A stretch of DNA of 64,000 nt, taken from Ceratothoa steindachneri (taxonomy: Eukaryota; Arthropoda; Malacostraca; Isopoda; Cymothoidae). A model generated the notes under the pieces. That model made no database searches and was not told the DNA's origin. It saw nothing but the letters and a program-made list of their open reading frames with translations. Position 1 is the first letter of the stretch. Each line of letters begins with the position of its first letter. The stretch covers positions 67,714,907 to 67,778,906 of the forward strand of contig OZ018330.1 of the NCBI GenBank assembly GCA_963969495.1. The letters run 5' to 3'. This document shows, piece by piece, positions 24,176-36,100 of the stretch. The position numbers were made by a program, and so were the translations under genes.

Positions 24176-24245
24176 GTATTTTAAAGTGTTGTTTATGTTC
24201 TCCATGTTTCTTGTTCCTGAGGGTTTATATTCTTTGTAGTGTGTC

Positions 24246-25850
24246 TTAAGTGTCGTGGATTTTGCCATTTCTGATTTTTTTGTATTTTGCATCACTTAGG
24301 GTTATGTGGGAATCTTTGTGCACTTTCACATTTCCTTCGTGTATCGCCTGTTCAATGTCTGATTCTAGTTCTTGTGCTGAGTAGGTCCATTTGATTTTTT
24401 TCCTGGATTCCCTGATATATCTCCTTAGGGACGAGCTTATCGGGGTATGGGGTCTGTTCATTTGTGATTATTTTGAAGTCGATCTCCTCTTCATCGTACT
24501 TGTAAGTACGTTTAGAGGTCTTCAACCTACTCCTTGAGCTTACGGGGCTCTTAGTTGCCCTGTTTTCAACCTCATCAGCATCAGATTCTGATGATGATGA
24601 GCTCACGAGGTTGCCCTCTGCTTGCTTAATTCTTCTAACCGCTTTATTCTCCTTCTTGTCACGGCGCCTTGGTGCGTCCAATCTTGGGTCTTTCCTGGTT
24701 GATATTATTGTTCCTAGTTGGGGCTACCGCTGCTTTTTCAGATCCTTGGATTTTTACTCTGGAGGAAATGGGGTCGCCGGTGTCTCTGGTGCACCCTTTG
24801 GCAGGAATTGTAACTGCAGTACGTCTCCCGATGGTGGGTCGTCCGGGAACCACATCTCTGACATACCTTTCTTTTTTACCATGAGAGTGAGTGTTTTCGC
24901 GAATGATCTCGGGTGCATAAGATTGTTTACGTGCGCAAATAAGATACACGTAAGAATCTTTGTTGAATTTTCGTTTTCCAGCTTTAGATAGGTCTTCAGC
25001 TGCTTCTTCTCGGTAGTTCTGTTTGGGGCTGTTCTCGTTGCTTGGGGTTAGGAAGTATTATCCCTCCTCGTTTCCTTAGCTTTCTTTCGTTTGATTATCT
25101 CCTTTGGGGGGAAAGGGCAGCACATGACCATCGCCCCGTGGTTCAGCCCGCAGTTTGGGCACCCCTCTGTTTGTGTCGAGCATTCTCGCTAATGGTGGCC
25201 TTTTTCACTGCACCTAGCACAAGTTATGCTTTGCTCTTTGCATTCATTTGTGGTGTGGTGCTCCATTTTGAAACACAGGAAGCATACCTGGATGGGGATG
25301 AACTCCTCCCTCTCTATTCGTTCTCTGCTGATCTTGGCATTGAAGAGTGACAGTCCTCTTTATTTGACATTTTGGGCCATTTAAGTTTCACTGAAGATAA
25401 CTTTAAATAAGTGTTAGTATTCTGTGTTGTCCCGTTTGTTACGGAACTTCACTAACTCCACGACTTTGGTCCATGACTGGTTTCTTCTTATCTCTTCCTT
25501 TATTTTCTTCTTGATATGTTGTCAGATCCAGGTTCGAGCTGCCTACATATCACGCTGCGATGTACCTGGATCTGAGGAAGAGTGCTGAGCTGGGGGTTTA
25601 TCTCCTTTAGCACCCGTTGTCCCGTTTCAACATCGCCTCTTTCTCGTAGATTGTGACGTATCCGGCTGGGGTGTCGATTAGTCTAGGGATAGCCACGCTC
25701 AGCTTTCCCAAGACTGTTTCAAACACTTTGTCTTGATCTGGCTTTGGATGTCCCCCTTTTGTCCTCAACTGGACTCTTGTGGCTGGTAGGACGCCATTTT
25801 GGTGTGTTAACCAGAATCCCAATTTTGAACTAATGAGGCAGGTTCAGATG
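24246..25850 (-). pseudogene. Jockey-like LINE 2: ORF1
   Basis: It lies directly upstream of ORF2 on the same strand. The N-terminal part at 25822-25607 has GHPKPDQDKVFETVLGKLSV and DTPAGYVTIYEKEAMLKRD, aligning with the N-terminal block of fragment 1. The zinc-knuckle zone (about 25350-25100) is badly degraded. A middle open frame (24949-24659) has MSEMWFPDDPP and ATPFPPE, and the C-terminal open frame (24681-24352) is acidic and serine-rich (SSSSSESDADE) with a TYKYDEEEIDFKIITN block. In jockey-like elements ORF1 encodes the RNA-binding protein and is followed by the endonuclease-RT ORF, exactly the arrangement here. Several stops and frameshifts are present. Confidence 0.75.
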
Positions 25851-26689
25851 GTTATGCTATTTTGCTTAGTGTAATGAAAAGTGTCATCAGCGCGGGTCGT
25901 CATCTAGTTTTAAGTTTGTCTCAAAAGTGGTGATTAGTTTTTCACTGGCAAGCAAGCAGAACAAGTCCAAATAAAAATTGTCAAATGGCATGACAGTTAT
26001 ATGCTTGCGCCCATATTTAATATTGAACAAAAAAAATAACTGCATAGGAGAAAATGTTGTAAAAAGTGTGGAAACTCTTTATTTAATATTGTCTGATCAC
26101 ACAAGGGTCGCTAAAGACTAATCGTCTATAAGACGTGTTTTCGGATCGCTAGTCCTTCGTTCGAATCCCCCGAGAGGAATGAAATATCAATACTGAACCG
26201 AACCTAAATAACTTATATTGGACATTGGACATATTAAAATACAAAAATATAGATTAGTATGAGAAAAGTGAGAGGGTATAGTGGTGAAAGAGGTTTTGAA
26301 AATTATAGTAAAGATAAGTTAGTATGAGTCTGAAAGATTTTTGGTACTTGGTGGAAGGGTATCTCCAGCAAAAAGTAGGTATAGCGTATATAATAGCATA
26401 GTAAGTTAGTTGTTTAAGATCGCTGGTGGAAGAGTATCACTGGCATTGTATAAATGTAAACTTAGGGTTTTTGATGTCAAAGTTGGTTGGCATTCAAGTC
26501 TTTGTAGTAATTGGATATAAGCCCGTCACTACGGTAAGTCAAATTTAGGATTTTGGTCGTAATTTGGGTTTTTATTTTGGGGTTTGTTATGTCAACATGG
26601 GTTTGGGGTCATGTTTCAGTAAGATTTTTTTCGTTTTACGGCTGGCCTTAGATACTACGCTCGCACTGTAGCGTAGTTATATTTGGTAG
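25851..26689. other. Spacer between LINE copies; contains a tRNA-like block
   Basis: No coding region. At 26104-26175 there is a tRNA-like stretch with a B-box GTTCGAATCCC (26159-26169) and a GGTCGC-TAAAGACTAA A-box-like part about 45 bases upstream. It lacks a matching acceptor stem, so it is at most a SINE head or a decayed tRNA. The remainder is AT-rich. Confidence 0.4.
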
Positions 26690-27860
26690 GTGCGTGTTAT
26701 GTTCTCTATCAAATTTAGCTCCGAGAGGCGAACCTGGTGGGGTTCTCCCTTTCCCGGATCTTTTCTTTCGATACTCAGGGTCCGAGAGAACAATGTAAGT
26801 GTCTGTTGAGAAATTGATGAATCCTCAGAAAAGAGCCTGTTCAACTAGATCTTCTGGTATGTCGGCCGTGTAGTCCCATTTGTACTGTCCAGCCCTTAAG
26901 CCATCAACAATCTCATATGGGCCAGCCTCGTCCGAAACTGGATCCCTTCGGCAGCATATACCCTAAGTTTAATCATCCTTGATTAGTACATGTACCTGGG
27001 TACCCGAGTTTTCGATGACGAGGACCTACTCCGTCGACGTGACTGCGAGGCCTTTTGAGGGCGAGGCGTATGCTATACCTTCTTGGCCCTTACAGCCTGG
27101 ACTTCCACCCTCTCGACTCGTGAAACTGTTTGAGTTTTCTCTGTTGTGTGTGTGTCCGCGGGTTTGTTTGGGGCATTCTGCTGGGCAGCCATAGACTGGA
27201 CTCGAGGATCCCGTTCAAGAGCATTACTCAAACTCTGGGCTTTTTTGACCGCTCTTCTCGTTTTGTGGATGGAGGCTTACTCTAAGGCCTTGATTCGACG
27301 GAGGGTTTGGAGGAAAACACATTTCCTCCATGCCTTTTTTTACCAGCATGGTATTCAACTCCTTCGCGAAGGTACCTGGCCGGGTTAGTTTGGCAATTTG
27401 TGCATAGTAAATGCAACACATTATTTGGTTGATTTTTCGTTTTGAATTGCAGTATAGTATGTTGTGGGGCCACGCTACTTTCTGCGACCGCTGCCTTGGC
27501 AACCTTCACGTAGGTAGCGTTAACTTTCTTCTCTTCCCGTTCTTTGTTTTTTTCTTTTGCTGCTTTGATTTGTTCCTTTTTGACGGGACACACCGTAGCC
27601 ATAGTCTTATGTGGGCCACACAGTAAGGGCATTTCTGGATTGTATTGTTGCAATCATGCCTTGTTGGGCGCACACAGAGCAAACTACAATGTCAGAGTTA
27701 TCGCAAGTGGCAGTGGTGTGTTCGTTGTACCTGTAGCACCGGAAGCACATTTGCAGGTCAACGAATTCCTCCCGTTCAATCTGCTTGGGGCAGAGACGGA
27801 CGTTATAAAGAAGGAAAACAGTTTCTTTTGCTTTGATTGCCATAGTTATTTTTGTGGAGA
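26690..27860 (-). pseudogene. Jockey-like LINE fragment 3: ORF1 part
   Basis: Minus-strand pieces follow ORF1 order. 27843-27607 contains ERVEFVDL-like sequence and the zinc-knuckle MCFRCYRYNEHTTATC then VVCSVC. 27653-27282 continues with LLCGPHKTMATVCPVKKEQ and a lysine-rich region. 27502-27224 has MEEMCFPPNPPSNQG, the counterpart of MSEMWFPDDPP in copy 2. Near 26980-26700 a C-terminal acidic piece (YEIVDGLRAGQYKWDY) follows. The N-terminal half and ORF2 are missing. It is closely related to, but clearly diverged from, the ORF1 copies at 18.4-20.4 and 24.2-25.9 kb. Confidence 0.7.
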
Positions 27861-29035
27861 CTACTTTAAATACGTTGGTGTAGCTTTTAATAAATGACTT
27901 ATGTCAGCCAGGAGAGAAGTTTATAAGAATTGAGAGACAAGTCAAGGTTTGATCTCGCAAAGTTTTCTCCCTAAGTTTGGTTTTGACATTTTTATAGCAG
28001 AACTTAGGAGGGAGAAGTGGAACTAGAATTGAGAGGAGGAGAAAGAAGGTTCATATATTCACATAAGTGGTATATAGGAATTTTTCGTTCCACAATTAGT
28101 AAGGGAAGCTGAAGGTAGGAAAACTCTTACTTAGAAAGACTCTTGCCTCTCCTGTGGCTAATTCCCATGTGAGAACAGAATCTGGCCTTTAGCGAGCCCA
28201 AGACTGCCAAAGAAATTTCCCTGAATATATCCTTGGCAATTAAATTCATAAATGATGAAGCACTTCGCCTCAGGCAAGATTCGCCCCAATCGGTATTTAT
28301 TTAAAAAACATAAATAAAGTCAATATGAGAAAGTTTTTAAAACATTTGTCATTTAGGGCATAAATAGCAAATAAGATTGCAATAAACGCCGTGAAATCTC
28401 AAAATATCTAGTGTTGCTCATACAGAAACAAAGTTAGGGGACGCCGCATATTTCCCTGCTAAATTACCTGCGTCAACCGACATTAGAGTGAAGTATTTTC
28501 ATTGGACGTTTATAAGATGGCGCACCCCGCCCTCCAAGCCCTGATCCACGTGGTGGAGTCGGGGGTGGACGAAGCGCCCCCCACCAACCGATTCCACGAA
28601 ATCTGGCTCGGAGGAAGGGCCTCCAGACGAGCGTGGAATGCTTGAAATGTGATCTTTCCCGCAGCTCTGCTCGGAGCAGCCTAGCAGCTTCTTGGTAGAA
28701 AATTAAATTTGGCACGAAAATTACAAGGGATTGTTTGAACGTCGTTAATAATAATTATCCACCGAAGACACTTAACTCAGTGTTGAGAGTCGTAGATAGA
28801 GGGGAAAATAAATAGAAACGCTGGGATGGTAAAAGTAAATAAATTGAGAATAATTGTCATCTTAAATATTTGTGTCGAAACCGAGCTCAATCTAACGCTA
28901 GTATATTGACTCATTGGAAAAAGATATTAGTGAATAGGAAGAAGAAAGACAGGATTATAAATAGAAATGGAATAAATAATAAAAAGAAGCAAATTTGAAA
29001 AAAAATAAAAATTAAAATTGCAAATACAAGTATAC
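27861..29035. other. No gene recognised; GC-rich patch 28440-28720
   Basis: Between LINE fragment 3 and the candidate exon there is no supported gene. The block 28440-28720 is markedly richer in G+C than its surroundings and contains CCCCGCCCTCCAAG and GCGCCCCCCACC. It holds one 80-codon minus-strand frame without known motifs. It could be a LINE or LTR promoter region or a host CpG-rich segment; I cannot tell which. Confidence 0.4.
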
Positions 29036-29130
29036 CTCGGGTGCAAATTTGTACAAGACCCGTGACAAGGTGGCCACAAATACGGAATCACAAAAATTTG
29101 TTGATGATAATTCAGCTTTGAAGTGAACTC
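29036..29130 (-). CDS. Candidate host exon (95 bp)
   Basis: On the minus strand the segment follows a strong acceptor (pyrimidine-rich AATTATATTCTAG) and ends at CCCGAG|GTATAC. One frame is open throughout: two bases finishing a codon, then 31 codons starting VHFKAELSSTNF and ending RVLYKFAPE in phase 0. That end phase fits the start phase of the candidate exon at 18137-18188, 10.8 kb downstream, so both may belong to one gene whose intron has absorbed three LINE pieces. I do not recognise the protein. A second frame is also open, which lowers the weight of the evidence. Confidence 0.42.
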
Positions 29131-30840
29131 CTAGAATATAATTTGTATTTTCATGCTCCTTTCAGTTTGAGTAAAGACCTCATTTTTCAAACCTTCGGAA
29201 TTTAGATCAGTATGGTTCTATGGCTAAAAAATGTATTGCATTATATTTTTCTTATCAAAATTAATAATGGCCTTCACAAGTTAATAAATTTATGCGCCAG
29301 AATTTGCTGGAATCCCCTGCATTCTAACGAGCCTTTGCTGATGGTGTGCCTCTTAGCACACCATCATATATACATCATAGATGGCATCCTTTTAACCTAC
29401 ACATCAGAAACGACCTCACCTTTCCTCTCACTGCAGGCACCATTGGAAATTTAAACCCTCTGAGCATGGTTCAACAAAACAAACTACATTTTTATCAACC
29501 TAAATATAACACCCATGCTGATGATAACCAAACTAGTACATAGTGCATGGTCTTCATTGTGGTAAAGTTCAGTGCTCAAGACTATGCCTGCCTAGAATAC
29601 CAAAACAGAGAGACAAGAGCTGCATCATCTCAGAACAACTCATCTCGAAAAATCTTTTCATCTCAACGGCAAACCCTTCAACGCTTTTTCCTAAGGCACC
29701 TATCCTGATATCACCCTTCATTCACCAAACCTTTCAACCAAACCACTTAGAATCTCACACTACACATAATCTGACCATTTCTCAATTATCATACAAATCT
29801 CTCGAGAGGCCCATATTCACACTTACCCAACGCAGTTACAACATAGCTTACCGGAGTCATTACTCTACTGCATCTAAAAATATCCCCAAGGCTATTTAAT
29901 CACTTAGTTCAACTGCATAAACACAGCCTACTCAAACTTTGCCAACATAATCTCAATAACAAGAAATAAGCCCATCCCGTTGAGCAAACATGTAAGAGGC
30001 AAAGTCCCTCCAATAACGGATTGCGTTTTGTGATAAATTAATAAATGGTTATTACATTGATGCTTTCTCATGGTTAAAATCACTTACAAGTGCCTTTGAA
30101 TGGCTAAATGAGGCTTCTGACACTGGATGGCGCTTACCCAGAGCAAAATCTGATGACAGATTTGAAATCTCCAGGGTGATTAACCACATGTCCCATGGTC
30201 ATATAGGGAATTTCATGGCTCTAAATGGGTACAATTGAACTTTACTTCTTCTGAAGAAAAAGCAACGCCTAGACCTGGTGCTTCTCCGTAGGTAAAAAAA
30301 AGTGATGCCTAGACCTAGCACTTCGCCGCAGGCAAAGACATTATAACAAAAACTTTCTCCTCAAAATTAGACTAGTCACAAAAATTAAAAACCATGGACA
30401 ACCTACAAAAAACAACCATGAATTCTAAACAACATAACCAACATTAGAAAGCTAACACAGAACATTGCAAGCATTGAATTTAAACTGCAAAGATGATACT
30501 AGCAAGCTCTCTTGGACAGTAAAACCAAAAGCCAAAGAGCAAAAAATCAGGTAGAATGATCAGAATGATCATAAACTCTAATAATAGAGAACGCAACAAA
30601 CATGAAGCTTTTAACTGCCACGAAAAAGGGCGGCAATTATCACCAAACAGTAAAATATCTTCATACAACACTATGCAAGGAATAACACCATAAATCTTGA
30701 ACTCACGAGGAGAACCACAAACACAAATCCACATTAAATCGAAACTATCCATGGCATCTCATCACAGCTCACTACAGAAATGGTATCCCAGACTATACAG
30801 CAGACAAAATCTTCTCTTGCCCCGAGTAAGGAGTCTGGAC

Positions 30841-30932
<92 letters not shown>

Positions 30933-32170
30933 ATTTGGAATACCCATCCTTAGGAACAGCAAGCCCAATACCAACCCAATTCTCTAGTCTGAACCCCACG
31001 AAAAATTATGGTGTCTATTAAAACAAAATCAACCCACACAAAATGGTCTCTGCCCACTGCAATGAAGAAGTACCATTCTCACCTATATAATTTAACTGGT
31101 ACGAGAATGTTTCCTCCAACTCACACAACTATGGATCAGCCTTATGGTAACAATAGCCATTATTAAAGTCTTGACACTCGACCCAGACACATTGCCATCA
31201 AACTAATAGTGAAAACTACACTCGTAAAAAAAATGGCGTTGCAATTTCATCATCTGGTAACATAGACATCCTACTATTAAACTTTGCAACTACGCAGACA
31301 CCGTCACCATTCTCGACCAACCATCTAAACACACCAAAACAACTTTATATCTACAACTCCATAATATAAGATTGAAAAGCTGTCTGCAACGTAACCTGAT
31401 AATCAACTCCTCTTCAAACATTTTGGGTACTTCCTCTGCGTACTTTAACCAGGTTGCAATGGCACACTCGCATCACGTTATTAAAAAACCTGCCCCTTCC
31501 TTAAACAGAAAACCAAAAGTACTCTGTCATACTAGACACAGGACTTCACTTCCTACAACATAACAAACAGGACAAAAAACTAACCCAATTTCTAAAACTT
31601 TTAAAAAGCTGTGTGAGTAACTATATTCTTACAATCTAGTAGTATCTGAGCACCCAATATCAGATCGACTCACTTCACCACACTAAAAAAATGCACAACA
31701 AAACACTACACCTCCCTACGGAAGGCGTTCGTATCTTCCTCGTTGATCCCTACACAACGAAACAAAACCTACCCACTTAAAAACACCCTCGCAATTTCCG
31801 CGGAACGCAATTTCTCTATAGTTCCCGAAACTGGAGCCACCTGCGTCATTATTTGCAACACCCATAACATCCTCCACGAAACATAAAAATTTTAAAGCAC
31901 AAGGTTAATTGAAATAGCCACCCAGTAAAAAGCTACACCTTATTAATAAAAAAATCCGCAAATTTCATAACACAGCAAGCATTCCGATCTCATGGTCAAA
32001 ACCATATCCCTAAAGTTATTCGACTCGATATCGGCACAGATAACTGGCGCGGCTCTCATGCAGTCACACTCCAAACTATACATATAAAAATACCGCACAA
32101 ACTCAAAGAAATATGTGCGCTAGTTGCTACTATGAACAGGATAGAACTTAACACAAAATGTCCGATAATA
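29131..32170. other. No gene recognised (3 kb); small tandem duplication and (AT)n
   Basis: This A+C-rich stretch contains several short + frames without motifs (29543-29899 is the longest at 118 codons). A 41-bp tandem duplication lies at about 30258-30338 (CGCCTAGACCTGGTGCTTC / TGCCTAGACCTAGCACTTC). An (AT)n run lies at 30841-30928. Near 31815 a short ETGATCVII peptide resembles a retroviral-type protease block with Asp replaced by Glu, but no other retroelement domain accompanies it, so I do not call an element. Confidence 0.4.
30841..30928. repeat. (AT)n microsatellite
   Basis: An AT run with one TAAT interruption near 30851, flanked by unique-looking sequence. Confidence 0.96.
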
Positions 32171-32172
32171 TA

Positions 32173-33121
32173 GGGTCTTTCAATAAGGTTGCTCAATTTT
32201 TAAATGTAAATAAAACAAGTTGAGTATGATATATGCATTCAATTTGTTCTGAGTTTAAAATTAAATTTTATGGCATTACGTGTAGAATATGACATCGTTC
32301 AAATGTCCGCCGTAGCATCGCTTGGTGGAACGTATCCGGGAGGCCCAATTTTCGATGACTTTGTCGCATAAATCTGGCTGAATTTGCTGGATGGTGTTCG
32401 TTTTGTTGACTTTGAGGACATTAACTGTTTGCGGATTATTTGCATATACCTGCGATTTAAGGTAGCCCCAAAGAAAGTAGTCTAATGGCGTTAAATCGCA
32501 TGATCTCGGTGGCCAGTTGACGTCGCCGCCGCGCAAGATGACTCTGCCCTGAAATCGCTGGTGCAAAATGTCTATCGTGGCGTGCGCAGTGTGGCACGTA
32601 GCGCCCTCCTGTTGGAACCACATGTCGTCAGTATCCATATCAAGCATATAATCCAGTTGAGGCCACAAGAAGTTGCTTATCATCGATCTGTAGGTCTCGC
32701 TGTTGACGGTTATGGCGTTCCCATCTTCGTTCTCCCAAAAAATACAGACCGAGTATTCCGTCAGACGAAAATCCGCAACAATCAGTGACTTTGTTGGGAT
32801 GCAATTAGTGCTGGTGTATCTCATGTGGATTATTTTTGTCCCAAATCCGACAATTTTGAATGTTCATAAATCCATTCGTCCAAAAATGGGTCTCGTCACT
32901 GAAAAGGATATAAATCACGTAATTCGCAGAACGTTTGTCGAACGGAGCACTGATTTTGATAATTACATTTGATGATTTTCACACGCTGTTCAACGCTATA
33001 ACCTTCCATCGTGACTTGCCAAGTACTATTAAACAGTACACAGTGAGGTTGCCAGATGTTGCCTTAATAACATGGCCACTATCGCCTGACAAAGCTTGAG
33101 CGTCCTTGTTGAAAGACCCTT
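32173..33121 (-). mobile_element. Internally deleted mariner-type element
   Basis: The ends are inverted copies: GGGTCTTTCAATAAGGTTGC on the left (32173) and, inverted, GGGTCTTTCAACAAGGACGC on the right (to 33119). TA lies next to the left end, and TTTA next to the right. At about 950 bp it is shorter than the roughly 1.2-1.3 kb expected for this family. The loss lies inside the transposase, between the N-terminal helix-turn-helix and the first catalytic block. Its inverted repeats differ from those at 14362-16094, so it is a second, separate family. Confidence 0.85.
32276..33012 (-). pseudogene. Mariner-type transposase, N-terminal deletion and active-site change
   Basis: The minus-strand start (about 33012) reads MEGYSVEQRVKIIKCNYQNQ and QTFCELRD, the first helix-turn-helix. 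It then jumps directly to a block matching FSDETHFWTNGFMN (first catalytic Asp, about 32910), so roughly 100 residues of the second DNA-binding domain are missing. The open frame 32824-32276 (182 codons) continues with WENEDGNAITVNSETYRSM, DDMWFQQEGATCHTA and NWPPRSCDLTPLDYFLWGYL, ending in a normal C-terminus. The second catalytic Asp (usual QQDGATCH) is Glu here; the third Asp is kept with DD34D-like spacing. Frameshifts lie near 32930 and 32810. It is inactive. Confidence 0.85.
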
Positions 33122-33123
33122 TA

Positions 33124-36100
33124 GTACCCAAGAACAAATGTATAGATACCGAAGTTAGATCATTGGCAGAACCCCCGGCGATTTTCCGAGTTCATTGAGG
33201 TCACTGGCGTGTGCGAGAGAACCATAAGCGAGGGACAACATAAGTAAAACTGAGTTTCTCCACATCATTTTAACTGATCCTTAGGTTCTTTAAGGAGGCG
33301 ATTTTCATTGATTATGGTCAAAACACCTATGAAACTTTTCTGATTTAGAGAGGCTTTTTAAGTTTGTAACTTAAAGTTGCGTTTTAAACATCGATTTTCA
33401 AATTCACATTATTAAAAAATAGCAACTCGGATTTCGACTTCAATATATACAAAATAAGAAATGTATTATTTCTTTTCAACTTTGTATTTTTTTGTTCGCA
33501 TCCTAATGGAATTTTTTTTTCAACAACAATTATATTGTCTTGAATTTGCTAAAAAAATGACATATTACTTGCCCTTTACACCAATGTAATATATAACTTG
33601 TAGCATATACAATATACATGTAACCTAACCTATACTGTGTTATGATATTTTTACACTTCCAACAATATTCGACGTTAGTAGATACATCCAAGTATAACAA
33701 TTTAAGAAATTGCTTCCCATCTGAAATCACTTTAACTCATTGCTTCCCACAGGACATTGGAAGCAATAAGTTTAATAAATTGACCGTAATTTCTTCTTTG
33801 CTAAAATTTAGTTATCATTTAGGTACATCTTAGGCTATTTGGTATTCGATCTAATTTTATTTAGCCATTGTTTCACGTTGAATTATTCCAGTGACCTTCA
33901 TAATACTAAATAGATAGTAAACTTACATCTACACATAACTTGCCACATCGTAATTTGATGAGCCTCATGAATGGCAGCTAAATTTAAATTCTAATCTCAG
34001 TAATTGAGATTATCTCATCCAAACAGATTAATTTTTTTTTCATTATCAAGGTTTCTTTTAATAAGAATTCGATTCATTCATTCAGTTTCCAATATACGAT
34101 TAAGTGGGTCCATCCTGCATGGTCTTATGCTAAGAAGTCGTTTACGGGTAACTGATAGGATAAAAATATGGTGATAAAATATAGTATTAGCATAATATAT
34201 CCTGTATGGTTTTCGCATGGAAGTTTGATGATTTTGTATTTTTTATAATATGTCGACGCTGTCTTATCAAATTATTCAGGCAGTAAGATTTTCCCCCCTC
34301 AATTGTGAGTCTAGGGTAAGTGCAGGTTAATCCTACTTCATCATCCTATTCCGGATAGGAAAATAAATTTCCACATTAAGATCTATTTTCAAGAGAACAG
34401 ATCTTGGAACTTGATCTATTTACGAAGATCGCAAACGGGATTTTTTTTATGGAGCCCATCTGGCGACTGCTGCCTACTTGGGGCATAAGTTGCCGTACTC
34501 ACCACCGCGAACGGAAAATCTGATTCCGCTTCTAGGTACGACCGATATTTTACCTTGCGGGTCAACTCGAAGCCTGAGTCATTTCAGACTCATCGATTGC
34601 CAATAACTATTTACACGTCTGTTGAAAAATTTGTTTGTTTGTCGAATTTATACATGGAACCAACCCAACATAACACCGAAATACTGATTGATAATAATTT
34701 AAAATGGAGATAAGTTATGTGTTGGAAGGAAAACGGGCAAGAAACTTGGTATAAAAAAAACAAGCTTGGGCGGATACAGAGAAAGATGAATGCTTAAACC
34801 CACTAATAATAAACGGCAAACAACATCCCCCCCATCCTTCCCAGAAATCCAAAAAAGACAAATGGGCATAGAAGCAAATTGGAAGAAACGTTGAAAGGGG
34901 AACGCCACCAACCGATTACTATGGTGTTTGGTCTCCTTTTTTCCCATGCGCGTTTCCTTCGAGTTCTTTAACCGCCGAAAAGGTTTGTGTGTGTAAACAT
35001 AAATCGATATCTCTGGTCACGGACTAGGGCGATGGAACCAGATCTTCCATCATGATGCTCCCGCCATATCCACTGTATCTACCTATAAGCATTTTTTCGT
35101 TATTTTTGCTTTCATGGCACATTATTGCAGCAATACCCCCAAGAGGTGGAAAGGTCAATTACAAAATTCATTAAACCTAAGAGAATTTGATATTAAGAAC
35201 ATATGAGTTTTTCGCGTTGTTTGGGTTTTGGTATGGTTAGACGGGCGAATTTTGCCGTTGCATTATTTTTGGTCGAAAAATCTATTACAAAGTTAGGTTA
35301 TATATGTTGACTGGAATAAAAATCAGCTGAGCTTTGCAAAACAAAAATGTAAACTTTGGTGAGCTGCTAAGCGCTTAATTCGTATCCGTCTATCTATTAT
35401 CTATCGATCTATCTGTCTATCGAATTATATGCAAATGTGTTTTTTTTTCCTAAGTATGAAAGTGAGAGGTGTGCTATACATTTCATCTAACTATACTATA
35501 GTTACATTCCTTTGTTAAGGCCCTTAACAGAATTATAAATTTTAAGCACATTTGGTATTGATAGATATTATCTAGATCTTCTTAAAAGAATCACCGCATT
35601 TTGAATACATTTACTATTGCAAAGTTTATATAATTGTAGGCCTAGTACTATTCATTATTTAATTATATTGTAAGTTTCTACTCTATTTATTAGGCCATCA
35701 TCATTTTACTATTTTGATGAATTATATCTCTTTTGTATTTTTGTTCCCATATTCCAGCCTTTTTCGAGAAGACTGACACTCGATTTCTCCTGCCAATATA
35801 CTAGCTCGAAATTCTTCATTCCTAAAAGCTATGCAGGTTTAAGTTATGAATACAATAGAGCAGAGGGATAAAACGAACGATTTCCAAACCTAATTGAAAA
35901 TTCAAACTATGAAAACATGGATGGAAATATATGCAGAGTAGGAGCTCCGACCGAAAGTGGGTACCAAGAGAAGATTTCCCTGCACGTCTCAAATTATATA
36001 AAAAAAATGCCCTGAACGCGAATAATATGTATCACACTCAAAATTACTAGAAACTAGGGATTACAAGATTTATATGCATTAAAGTAGATACAGAACCCAT

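Noticed and set aside
26104..26175. tRNA gene
   Set aside because: There is a B-box, but no closed acceptor or anticodon stems can be drawn; kept only as a tRNA-like block.
31790..32160. LTR-retroelement protease (ETGATCVII)
   Set aside because: The catalytic Asp is absent and no gag, RT or integrase motif is found nearby, so a chance match is likely.
34445..34580. GC-richer minus-strand stretch with a GTGAGT donor-like word as an exon
   Set aside because: Open in several frames, no convincing acceptor, and the composition suggests a repeat.
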